A stretch of 57,874 nt of DNA from Rhodoferax sp. (lineage in GTDB: Bacteria; Pseudomonadota; Gammaproteobacteria; Burkholderiales; Burkholderiaceae_C). Positions 40,871 to 48,948 of the stretch are shown piece after piece. The DNA lies in assembly GCA_031291305.1 (NCBI GenBank), contig JARLJH010000050.1:1-57874 (forward strand). Direction: 5' to 3'. Position numbers and translations under genes: made by a program. Below the pieces are notes generated by a model. It did no database searches and was not told the DNA's origin. It was given only the letters and a program-made list of their open reading frames with translations. Positions within the stretch are counted from its first letter, which is position 1. The number at the start of each line of letters is the position of its first letter.

Positions 40871-41561
40871 GCGGATTAAGAGCCGAATACACGCAAGCTC
40901 ACAACCAAGGAGAACTCCGCATGACTCAAGTGCAAGTGATCTTGTCCCCGTTTTCCGGCCTCCTTGAGCCACCAGTCATGCGAGCTTCCTGTCTTGCTGC
41001 TGTGCCGCTGTCCAACGTTGCTCAAACGTCATTGGGCTGGCATAGCTCAATGTTTGCTGCAATCTCTTACGTATTGCTGCACGGCCACGCTACTTTGGAA
41101 GCGATGAAATCACCTGTTGGTGAAAAGTCTGTTGGCAAAACAGATAGAGACTCATGGCTGTGTTTTACGGATCACAGATCAGTGCTTGCTTTTTGCGTGC
41201 CAGAACGGTCTGTTACTGGCGCCGAATTGGGCAACCGGAACGCTACCCTTCGCGAATGTTTTTTTCTCTGCTGACCTGGTGTCGCCCACCCTTGAATTGG
41301 GGTCATGTCATTCAATATCCAATAGCGCTGGACAACAGGGGTGGGTTCGGGTGGCGGCGGATTTGGCTATCCCGAAACCTTGCCTTCAAGGCTTTTGACA
41401 GTAGGAGGCGTCCGCCTCGACCATTTCCCGTCACTCAGTAAAACTACATAAACAATAGCTTCTAGCCCTTTATCTAAAAAGGCTAGAAGCATAAAACATG
41501 CTCAAACTACTACCCCCAAATCGAACAAGCCTACTGGTTTGAGCCACGTTCGTGCCGAGGC
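40871..41561. other. gene-poor stretch before the DUF1015 gene
   Basis: About 690 bases. An open frame 40921-41274 (117 residues, AAGGAG before its ATG) is the only candidate gene; I recognise no domain in it and its composition is unlike its neighbours, so it is probably a remnant. Near the right end is a 42-bp dispersed repeat forming a perfect 10-bp hairpin. Confidence 0.4.
41455..41496. repeat. 42-bp dispersed repeat, copy B, forming a hairpin
   Basis: Begins ATAGCT and ends ATAAAA like copy A. GCTTCTAGCC and GGCTAGAAGC form a perfect stem (41458-41490). It lies in the gap before the stop of the leftward DUF1015 gene and could act as its transcript end. Confidence 0.65.
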
Positions 41562-42878
41562 TCAACCAATCTTTCTGGCTTCCATATAAAACCTTTTCTC
41601 GTGCGCTTGACCGAGTGAAAAGGTTTTGCGGGGCAAGGCCCCCTCCAAAATGACGGTCTTGAACAGGTCGGTCTTGGGCATGCCAGCCAGGTAAAAGCCT
41701 GCGTTGCCCGGCTGCAAGGCCAGGCGTTCCAGCACGTCGGCACCATGCACGTAATCGATCGCGTCCGCGCCAGCGTCTTGCACAAATTGGTCCAGAAACG
41801 TCTGCAGCGTGCCCACAGCCAGGTTGGAGGATGGCTGATCAATCTCGATGACCCCAAATGTTTGCCCGCCACCCACCAGCCCGACGACTTGCTTTGCGCC
41901 TTGAGCGCCATCCACGCGCTGTATCATGGCCGCCGCCGTGGCAACTTCGGTGTAGGTGAAGCGGCCAGCCCACGCACGGCTGAGTTCAGCCAGCAGGTCT
42001 TTCTTCAGGCCAAACAGCACCCGATGGATTGGCTCAAACTCCAGCGCGTGATCGTGGACGTTTTCGATTTCAACCAGCGCATAACGGCTCGGATGGTCCA
42101 TGCCGACTAGCGGTTTCTTCTTGTCCCAGATCGCTTTGGCGGTGGCCAGCGAGTGGTTGCCGTCCCCCATGGCGAACAACAACACCGGTTGGTCCTGATC
42201 GACCCCGTATTTGGCGGCAAAAGTGTCTGGCTGGGCCAGCGCACGCAAGGCTTGCACAACCTGGTCTTGCGCCTCTAACGTCACCGCGAAACCTGCTAGG
42301 TGGCCGCCGCCTTGCATCAGTTCAACATCGTAGAGCGGCTCAAACCCGGCCTTGGCAGCGGTGAGTGGTGCGATGACGCTGTGCTCTGGGTCGTCCACCA
42401 GCACCAGAATGTGGGGCAGCTCCAGTGCGGCCGCTTCGCGAATTTTGATGCGCGGAGGCAGACGGTCAACAATCGTGCCCTCGGTGGGGCGGATGAGGCT
42501 TGATGAGCCAGCGCGGATGTCGTAGCACTCCAAGTCCAAGCACAGCATGATGCCGTGACGAGTTTTGCCCGCCACAGTGCGCTCGATATACACCAGGCCT
42601 TCGTGCTGCTCAAACAGGTCTGCCTGCAGATAGGTATTCATGGTGCGGCTGATTGCCGCGATGCGCTCCGGCGCACCAGCTTGCTCCAGATAAACCTCGG
42701 GAAAGATCAGATTCAAGGTCGAAGGTGCCTCACCCACAAGGCGCTGCACGTCTTGCCAATAGGACGGCTCCGAGGTGTATTGATCGCAGGCAACAACCGC
42801 CCACTTTTGCAAGTCTGTGCCAGCTTTGGGCAAAACCACCTGTGGTATCTGGATGCCAATGTCAGAGTAATTTTTCAT
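41562..42878 (-). CDS. DUF1015 family protein
   Basis: Protein of 438 residues belonging to the DUF1015 family, whose biochemical role is not established. Family hallmarks are WAVVACDQYTSEPSYW near the N-terminus, LLFAMGDGNHSLATAKA in the middle and YVHGADVLERL near the end; the GDGNHS stretch resembles a nucleotide- or metal-binding site. No membrane segment. The ATG at 42878 gives the conserved N-terminus MKNYSDIGIQIP; the open frame extends upstream without support. It stands alone between the repeat region and the efflux operon. Confidence 0.9.
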   Translation of the reverse strand: MKNYSDIGIQIPQVVLPKAGTDLQKWAVVACDQYTSEPSYWQDVQRLVGEAPSTLNLIFPEVYLEQAGAPERIAAISRTMNTYLQADLFEQHEGLVYIERTVAGKTRHGIMLCLDLECYDIRAGSSSLIRPTEGTIVDRLPPRIKIREAAALELPHILVLVDDPEHSVIAPLTAAKAGFEPLYDVELMQGGGHLAGFAVTLEAQDQVVQALRALAQPDTFAAKYGVDQDQPVLLFAMGDGNHSLATAKAIWDKKKPLVGMDHPSRYALVEIENVHDHALEFEPIHRVLFGLKKDLLAELSRAWAGRFTYTEVATAAAMIQRVDGAQGAKQVVGLVGGGQTFGVIEIDQPSSNLAVGTLQTFLDQFVQDAGADAIDYVHGADVLERLALQPGNAGFYLAGMPKTDLFKTVILEGALPRKTFSLGQAHEKRFYMEARKIG

Positions 42879-43052
42879 GGAGGTGCTTTCGGGTCGAAAT
42901 GTGGGCAGAGTACTTGGAAGCTGCCAATTATTCACCGATGACACCGTCGCATTGGACAAAGCAAACGATAACGGTCCAGCCCCGCAGCAAGGCGTGCAGT
43001 CAATCGATATTGACATGCATCGATTTGATCACCCAGCTTGCAAGTGTCTGGG

Positions 43053-44273
43053 CTATTCGTGCCGCAGCGCCTCAATCGGGTCCATGCGCGCCGCGCGGCG
43101 GGCCGGAAAGTAGCCAAACAGCACGCCAATGCCCGCTGAAAACACCAGCGCCAGCACATTGATGGACACGTCAAACGCATAGGGCACCGCCATGTAGAGG
43201 GACAGCCCGTAGGAGGCGCCCGTAGCAATCAGCACGCCAATCACGCCGCCCAGCGCGGACAGCACCACCGCTTCTATCAAAAACTGCAGCAACACCTCGC
43301 CTTCGAGCGCGCCCACGGCCAGGCGCAGGCCAATTTCACGGGTGCGCTCGGTGACGCTCACTAGCATGATGTTCATGATGCCAATGCCGCCCACCAGCAG
43401 GCTCACAGCGGCCACAGCGCCCAGCAGGTTGGTCAACACGCCCATGGTGCTGGACAGGGTTTCGGCCAGTTGCTGGGTGTCAAAAATGTTGAAGTTGTCG
43501 TCGTCGCCCGCAGCCAGCTTGCGTCGCTCGCGCAGCAACTGGGTCAGGCTGGCTTTCAGCGGCGCGCTGTCAGCGCCATCTTGCATCGACACCGACAGCA
43601 CGTCGACCTTGCGACTGCCGGTCACCCGGCGCTGCAGGGTGTGCAGCGGCACCACCACCGTGTCATCCTGATCACCCATGCCGCTTTGGCCCTTGGCGGC
43701 CAGGATGCCGATCACCACACAGGAAAACTGCTTCACGCGCAACTGCTCGCCCAGACCGGTCACGCCGACCGTTCCCCCATAGATCTCGCGGCGTACCGTT
43801 TCGCCGATGACGCACACGGCTGCGCCGCCAAGTTGCTCGTCATTCGTAAAGATGCGCCCGTTGGCCAGCTTCCAGTTGCCAGTGGTGAACCATGCGTTGG
43901 TGCTTCCGGTCACCGTGGTCGCCCAGTTGCGGCCATTGGCCACCACTGTGACGCTGGCGCGGCCCTGGGGCGACACCGCCGCCACGCCGCCGATTTGTGA
44001 CTGAATGGCCGTGGCATCGGCCTCAATGAAATGGGGGACGCCACCACCGCCACCTCCACCACCGCCCGGGCCACGCTGGCCTGGCATGACCAGCAGCAAA
44101 TTGGTGCCCAGGCCAGAGATCTGCGTCTGAATCGACGCCGTGGCACCGTTGCCCAATGTGACCATGGTGATCACCGCGCTGACGCCAATGACGATGCCCA
44201 GAATCGTCAGAAACGAGCGCAGCATGTTGCGCTGCACGGAGCGCAAGGCGAGCATGAAAACGCTGTACAACAT
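43053..44273 (-). CDS. MacB-type ABC transporter permease
   Basis: FtsX/MacB-like permease of 406 residues with four transmembrane helices: one at the N-terminus (about 20-45), then a large periplasmic domain, then three helices in the last 130 residues (GIGIMNIMLVSVTERTREIG and following). In this operon the ATPase is a separate gene, as in YknYZ/MacB-split systems. A run of nine glycines interrupts the periplasmic domain near residue 73. The start shares a base with the ATPase stop (TGATG). It acts with the ATPase and MacA-like protein to push substrates such as macrolides, peptides or lipoprotein-like molecules out through the outer-membrane channel. Confidence 0.92.
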   Translation of the reverse strand: MLYSVFMLALRSVQRNMLRSFLTILGIVIGVSAVITMVTLGNGATASIQTQISGLGTNLLLVMPGQRGPGGGGGGGGGVPHFIEADATAIQSQIGGVAAVSPQGRASVTVVANGRNWATTVTGSTNAWFTTGNWKLANGRIFTNDEQLGGAAVCVIGETVRREIYGGTVGVTGLGEQLRVKQFSCVVIGILAAKGQSGMGDQDDTVVVPLHTLQRRVTGSRKVDVLSVSMQDGADSAPLKASLTQLLRERRKLAAGDDDNFNIFDTQQLAETLSSTMGVLTNLLGAVAAVSLLVGGIGIMNIMLVSVTERTREIGLRLAVGALEGEVLLQFLIEAVVLSALGGVIGVLIATGASYGLSLYMAVPYAFDVSINVLALVFSAGIGVLFGYFPARRAARMDPIEALRHE

Positions 44274-45013
44274 CAGGTGGTCTCGGTGCTGGTCAGCTCT
44301 GCCGGCGCGGCTGTCGCCGGGTGGGGGTTGATTTCGTCCTTGGCCAGGCGGCCATCCAGAAAATGCACCATGCGCCGCGCGTAGGCGGCCATGTCGGGCT
44401 CGTGTGTGACCATCAACACGGTGATGCCTTTGTCCTTGTTCAGCGCCACCAGCAGACCCATGATCTCGTGGCTGCGAAGGGTGTCAAGATTGCCGGTCGG
44501 TTCATCGGCCAGCACCACAGCGGGCTCTGTGACGATGGCGCGCGCAATGGCCACGCGCTGCTGCTGGCCGCCTGAGAGTTCGGCCGGTGTATGGCGCTCC
44601 CAGCCGCCCAGGCCGACCGACTCCAAGGCCTTGGCTGCCGCCACGCGGCGGGTACTGGCACTGTCGCCACGGTAAAGCAAGGGCAACTCCACGTTTTCCT
44701 GCGCTGAGGTGCGCGCCAGCAGGTTGAAGCCCTGAAACACAAAGCCCAGGTAACGGCGGCGCAAGCGTGCCCGCTGGTCGCGCGATAACGCTTCCACGTG
44801 CGCGCCTTTGAACAGGTATTGCCCTGCTGTAGGCGTGTCCAGGCAGCCCAGAATATTCATGGCGGTGGACTTGCCCGAACCACTGGGGCTCATGATGGCG
44901 ACAAACTCGCCGGCCGTGATGTCCAGGTCAATGCCTTTCAGGGCCATCAGTTCCGAGGCACCACTGCCGTAGCGCTTGGTCACGCCACGCAACTGAATCA
45001 GCGGGGCACTCAT
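44273..45013 (-). CDS. MacB-type ABC transporter ATPase
   Basis: LolD/MacB-family ATPase, 246 residues. Walker A is SPSGSGKSTAMN, the signature is ELSGGQQQRVAIARA, Walker B is VVLADEPTGNLD, and the H-loop is VTHEPD. The ATG at 45013 overlaps the MacA stop (ATGA); the longer open frame upstream lies in macA. Separate from the permease gene, unlike E. coli MacB. Drives the mechanotransmission-type export cycle. Confidence 0.94.
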   Translation of the reverse strand: MSAPLIQLRGVTKRYGSGASELMALKGIDLDITAGEFVAIMSPSGSGKSTAMNILGCLDTPTAGQYLFKGAHVEALSRDQRARLRRRYLGFVFQGFNLLARTSAQENVELPLLYRGDSASTRRVAAAKALESVGLGGWERHTPAELSGGQQQRVAIARAIVTEPAVVLADEPTGNLDTLRSHEIMGLLVALNKDKGITVLMVTHEPDMAAYARRMVHFLDGRLAKDEINPHPATAAPAELTSTETT

Positions 45014-46374
45014 TTGGCACCCGCCGTTTTCTGGTCGGTGATCACCAGCATGCCCACGGTCAGGTCGCCGCCGGTGATTTCGGTCATGCGGCCATCGCTG
45101 ATACCGGGCGTGACCGCCACCGCCACAGGAACGCCGTCTTTGGGCAGCACCCACACCTGCTTGGCCAAAGCGGTGCTGGCACCCGAGGCCGCAGATTGAC
45201 GGTTTCTACCCGGCATACGCGGGGTCAGGCTAGCCATCACGCCGCCTTTGGCCGCGCTCGTGCTGGCCGCTGCAGCGGGCGTGAAGCGCAGCGACGTGTT
45301 GGGCACCAGCAGCACATCGGTGCGTTTCGTGGCGGTGATGGTGGCGGTGGCCGTCATGCCTGGGCGCAGGTTCAGGTCGGCATTGTCCACATCCAGATAG
45401 GTCAGGTAGGTGACCACGTTGTCGGTGATGGTGGAGCCAAAACCCACGCGCGTGATGCGCGCCGGAAACTGGCGGCTGAGGTAGGCACTCACGGTGAACT
45501 TGGCGCTCTGGCCGACCTTCACCGCGCTCACGTCAGCCTCATCCACATACACCCACAGGCGCAATTTGGTCAGGTCCTCGGCCACCGTGAACAGCGTGAC
45601 AGCCTGCAGCGACGCAGCCACGGCGTTGCCTGGGTCCACGGTGCGGGTCAACACCACACCGTCGGCAGGTGCACGAATAGAGGCCTTGGACAGGTTGGTC
45701 TGGTCGGTGGACAACGCTGCCTGGGCGTCACGCACACCCGCCTGCGCACTGGCATCGTCGGCGCGGGCACGCTTGAGCGTGGCTCGGGCGGTGTCGAGCT
45801 CGGCTTTGGAAGGCACCTTTCCACCTGAGAGCTGCGCCACTTCCTCATAACGCGCCAGGCTGGCTGCTGCTTCGTCCACCGTGGCTTGCGTCTGCTCGAC
45901 CTTGGAGTTGGCGGCAGACAAGGTGGCTTTGGAGCGCAGTATCTGGTCGTCCAGTTTGGCAGTGTCCAGCACCACCAGTACCTGCCCCTTCTTGATCTGG
46001 TCGTTGACATCGACATTGACCTTGAGCACCGTGCCTGAGAGCTCACTGCCAATGTTGATGGTGCGGGTGGGCTGCAGTGTGCCGTTGGCGGTGACCGTCA
46101 GCGTCAGGTCGCCCCGTGCCACCGCTTGGGTGTTGTAGATCGGCGCTGCGTTGGCAGCCTTGCGCACTTGCCACCACCACAAACCACCGCCAGCCAGCAC
46201 CAGCGCCAGGACGCCAGCCAAAAACACCGGCCGCCGATACCAGACACGCTGGATCGGCTCGTCGAGCAAGGTGGCAGAGTCCACTTCTGCGCCACTTGCC
46301 GCAGCAGGCGCACCAGACGGTGAAGGGGGCGGTGCGCTATTTGGCGCAGGCGTTTGGGGAGTTTGGTTTGTCAT
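45010..46374 (-). CDS. MacA-like periplasmic adaptor (membrane fusion protein)
   Basis: HlyD-family adaptor of 454 residues. A proline- and alanine-rich cytoplasmic N-terminus of about 50 residues precedes one transmembrane helix (VFLAGVLALVLAGGGLWWW). Then come a lipoyl domain, an alpha-hairpin of about 70 residues (LSAANSKVEQTQATVDEA) that docks to the outer-membrane channel, and a beta-barrel. The C-terminal region is Ala/Ser-rich with an inserted linker. It joins the ABC inner-membrane complex to the outer-membrane protein encoded immediately upstream. Confidence 0.92.
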   Translation of the reverse strand: MTNQTPQTPAPNSAPPPSPSGAPAAASGAEVDSATLLDEPIQRVWYRRPVFLAGVLALVLAGGGLWWWQVRKAANAAPIYNTQAVARGDLTLTVTANGTLQPTRTINIGSELSGTVLKVNVDVNDQIKKGQVLVVLDTAKLDDQILRSKATLSAANSKVEQTQATVDEAAASLARYEEVAQLSGGKVPSKAELDTARATLKRARADDASAQAGVRDAQAALSTDQTNLSKASIRAPADGVVLTRTVDPGNAVAASLQAVTLFTVAEDLTKLRLWVYVDEADVSAVKVGQSAKFTVSAYLSRQFPARITRVGFGSTITDNVVTYLTYLDVDNADLNLRPGMTATATITATKRTDVLLVPNTSLRFTPAAAASTSAAKGGVMASLTPRMPGRNRQSAASGASTALAKQVWVLPKDGVPVAVAVTPGISDGRMTEITGGDLTVGMLVITDQKTAGAK

Positions 46375-47801
46375 GGAGCGGGTGTCCTGGGTGAATCCGG
46401 GTTGACCAAAGAGGTGGCGGTGCCAGCCGCTGGCATCCAGCCACCGCCCAGCGCCTTGACCAGGCGCACGTGGTCGGCACTCACGGCGGCGCGGGCCACG
46501 GCCACGCTGTCTTGCGTACTCAGGCGGGTGCGCTGGGTTTCCAGCACGGTCTGAAAGTCCACCAAACCGCTGCCGTAGCGCTGCCGAGCCAGCGTGGCGG
46601 CAATGTCTGCCGATTGGTACGCGTTTTGCAGGCGCAGCAGGCGGTTACGGTCGCCTTGCAGGGCCACCAGTGCGTCCTCAACCTCGGTCAAAGCGGTCAG
46701 CACCGCGGCCTGGTACTCGGTGTTGGCTTGGTCCATGGCCGCCTGCTGGGCGCGAAGCTGGGCCTGCGCCGCCCCGGCGTCAAACACCGGCACCGACAAG
46801 CTGGCCAGCACGGAAGCGGCCACCGATGCACCGTCGGTCAAAGCCCCCAGCGTCAGCGCGTTCAAGCCCAGCGAGCCTCCTAATTTGAAGTTCGGCAAGC
46901 GTGCTGCATCGGCCTGCGTGACGCGCGCAGCGGCGGCGGACACCTGAAATTCAGCGGCGCGCACGTCGCTGCGCTGGCGCAAGGTTTCTGCAGGAAAGGT
47001 CAAAGCCCAGTCGCCAGAGACTTGCGGTACCGCTACCACAGCCGCCAAGGTGGTTGCCAAGGCTACAGGTGGCTGACCGGTCAACACGCTCAGTGCATGG
47101 CTGACTTGCGCTATGGTGGTTTGCAGGGTGGGCACTTGCGCCGCCGTCTGCTCAGTCAAAGCTCTGGCCTGCTCAAGCTCCAGCGAGGTCACCAGCCCGG
47201 CTTGCAGCCGCCAATCGGTGATCTGCAAGGTCTCTTGCTGGCTGATCAAATTGGCTTGGGCAATGCTCAGGCGCTCTTGGGCGCTGCGCAGCGAGATGTA
47301 GTCCAGCGCCACCTCGGCAGCCAGAGACACCTGCACGTCAGCCAGTGTGGCGGCGCTGGCCTGGGCGCTGGCATCGGCAGCACGAACCGAAGCGCGGTTG
47401 CCACCAAAAATATCCATCTCCCAACTGGCATCAAGCCCTACCTGAAAACTGTTGCTGGTGTAGTCACCATTGCGATTGCGCCCTGCCGATGCAGAACTGC
47501 TGACCGACGGCCACAACGATGCGTCCGCCACATCGCGCAATGCGCGCGCCTGTTTCAGCGCCGCCTCGGCACCCCGTACGCTGGTGTTGGACACCCGTGC
47601 CTGCGTGATCAGACGGCTGAGCAGAGGGTCGTCAAAGCGCTGCCACCAGTTGACCAGATTGACCTGCCCTTCGGTTGGCTGCGTCTGCGACCAACTGGCT
47701 GGAACCTCAAAGTCCAACGATGCATGACCCGCAGGGGCAACAGAACCACAGGCGCATAACGCTGCTGAACACACACCTAAAAACACCAAGCGTATAAACA
47801 T
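46371..47801 (-). CDS. TolC/NodT-family outer-membrane efflux lipoprotein
   Basis: Outer-membrane factor of 476 residues, first gene of the efflux operon. The signal peptide ends in a lipobox LCAC at residues 15-18, so it is a lipoprotein. Two repeated OEP domains, each with long coiled coils, form the trimeric channel; conserved RGAEAALKQARALRDVADAS and LTALTEVEDALVALQGDRNR segments mark the two repeats. The stop overlaps the start of the MacA-like gene (ATGA), so all four genes are coupled. Confidence 0.93.
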   Translation of the reverse strand: MFIRLVFLGVCSAALCACGSVAPAGHASLDFEVPASWSQTQPTEGQVNLVNWWQRFDDPLLSRLITQARVSNTSVRGAEAALKQARALRDVADASLWPSVSSSASAGRNRNGDYTSNSFQVGLDASWEMDIFGGNRASVRAADASAQASAATLADVQVSLAAEVALDYISLRSAQERLSIAQANLISQQETLQITDWRLQAGLVTSLELEQARALTEQTAAQVPTLQTTIAQVSHALSVLTGQPPVALATTLAAVVAVPQVSGDWALTFPAETLRQRSDVRAAEFQVSAAAARVTQADAARLPNFKLGGSLGLNALTLGALTDGASVAASVLASLSVPVFDAGAAQAQLRAQQAAMDQANTEYQAAVLTALTEVEDALVALQGDRNRLLRLQNAYQSADIAATLARQRYGSGLVDFQTVLETQRTRLSTQDSVAVARAAVSADHVRLVKALGGGWMPAAGTATSLVNPDSPRTPAP

Positions 47802-47845
47802 TTTAAGCCTCTAGCCCCCGTAAATACTCCACACATAGCTTCTAT
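47801..47845 (-). repeat. 42-bp dispersed repeat, diverged copy C
   Basis: On the minus strand it ends GGGGCTAGAGGCTTAAAA, close to the end of copies A and B. It lies directly upstream of the efflux operon start. Confidence 0.5.
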
Positions 47846-47856
47846 TTCTATAGCAA

Positions 47857-48369
47857 TTATCGGTTATTTAGTGCTGCAGCGGAGTGCTCGGCACGGGCTG
47901 CCCAGAGCACTTGCGGTGCGGCCACAGCCAGGGCATCAGCGGGCAGACCGTCTGACAGCCACGCGTTGGGTTTGGCGAACCAGCCAGCCAAGTCCCAATC
48001 GTTGTAGACAACCACCAGCTCCGCCAGAATGCCCGCCAACCCCGCGCGCAACGACATGTCTGACGGGTTGAACTGGAAAAGTGGCATCCACAACTTTGAA
48101 TGCCATTCAAGACCAATCACTTGCCGCTTGATAAGCCAGCCGCCCAATACCGAGATGTCTCGCTCGCTGCGTCGCTGAAACTGCGACGCAACTTCACTCG
48201 CCCGTGCCAGGCCACCGCTTTCACGAAAAGCGTTGAGAAGATTCACAAATCGGATGTTGCGTTGCTGCTCTTCTTCATCACAACCTGCCTCGCACTGTCC
48301 GCTTGTTGGACCTAGACCGCTCCAGTCGCGCTGCTGCGTCACGGCATGGAATACCTCGGCTTTATGCAT
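47857..48369 (-). CDS. hypothetical protein, possible DUF2384-like C-terminus
   Basis: Soluble protein of 170 residues. I do not recognise the N-terminal part, which is rich in arginine and glutamate and has SGGLARASEVASQF. The last 50 residues (WDLAGWFAKPNAWLSDGLPADAL) resemble the MbcA/ParS/Xre toxin-binding domain found in antitoxins, but no toxin-like gene lies next to it. The ATG at 48369 is preferred to the longer frame up to 48459. Confidence in the domain is low. Confidence 0.6.
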   Translation of the reverse strand: MHKAEVFHAVTQQRDWSGLGPTSGQCEAGCDEEEQQRNIRFVNLLNAFRESGGLARASEVASQFQRRSERDISVLGGWLIKRQVIGLEWHSKLWMPLFQFNPSDMSLRAGLAGILAELVVVYNDWDLAGWFAKPNAWLSDGLPADALAVAAPQVLWAARAEHSAAALNNR

Positions 48370-48696
48370 GGTGAGTCTTTCGAAGGCAACTAAACCCCGA
48401 AGATAGGCAGCGCAACTTTGGTGGTCTGTGCGCTTGCGAACCCAACGCGATCGAGGCACCCTGAATGCTATTAGTTACATAGCACTATATCTTTATGTTA
48501 TAATGACTTAGAGCTTTTTTGATATGCGCGTTTTCTCAGGAAAAATATTTCCTGCCAGTCTGTAGTGACCTTGTGTTCGGCACCGTACAGACCCAAGTGG
48601 CCACCCTGGCCATACTCAACGCAACAATCCACCCAGTCCCTGAAGCCGCACCAAACCGCGTGCCAGCCTGCGTCAACCTTCAACCAGGGCCCTGCC
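48370..48696. promoter_or_regulatory. intergenic region with a sigma-70 promoter
   Basis: Holds the divergent starts of the hypothetical gene and the glucan synthase operon. TTACAT (48475-48480) and TATAAT (48499-48504), 18 bases apart, form a good rightward promoter; the transcript would begin near 48511 and have a 5' leader of about 190 bases before the small membrane-protein gene. I see no hairpin or riboswitch-like pattern in the leader. Confidence 0.6.
48475..48504 (+). promoter_or_regulatory. sigma-70 type promoter for the glucan synthase operon
   Basis: -35 TTACAT, 18-base spacer, -10 TATAAT (perfect consensus), in an AT-rich stretch unlike the GC-rich surroundings. Confidence 0.65.
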
Positions 48697-48939
48697 ATGA
48701 ACATCCTCGCGAATCCACCGCATTGCTGGAGCACCGCTTCCGACGGGAACTCGGCAGACACTCTGCCCGGCGACCTGTCTGCACTGGGTGAGCATCTGGA
48801 CAGTTGCCAGAGCACGCACCGCCATCTTCTGGCCTTTCATTGCGCGGCGCAGAGCATGCGCGGCTTCATGGCAGCGCGCTTTGTCACGACTGTGGTTTTT
48901 GTTGTCGTCTTTCTGGGCGTGAACATCTGGCTTTTTTAG
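48697..48939 (+). CDS. small C-terminally anchored membrane protein
   Basis: Eighty-residue protein not recognised as a known family. The N-terminal 55 residues are soluble with several cysteines and histidines (PPHCWSTAS, SCQSTHRHLLAFHC). The last 20 residues are one hydrophobic helix (VTTVVFVVVFLGVNIWLF), so it should sit in the inner membrane with its N-terminus inside. It ends nine bases before the glucan synthase start, and its stop overlaps that gene's ribosome binding site. The pairing suggests a helper or regulatory role, but this is inference from position only. Confidence 0.65.
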   Translation: MNILANPPHCWSTASDGNSADTLPGDLSALGEHLDSCQSTHRHLLAFHCAAQSMRGFMAARFVTTVVFVVVFLGVNIWLF

Positions 48940-48948
48940 GAGCGCACC

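Noticed and set aside
40921-41274. 117-residue open frame with a good ribosome binding site
   Set aside because: No recognisable domain and odd composition; described only within the gene-poor stretch, as it may be the start of a lost gene fused to unrelated sequence.
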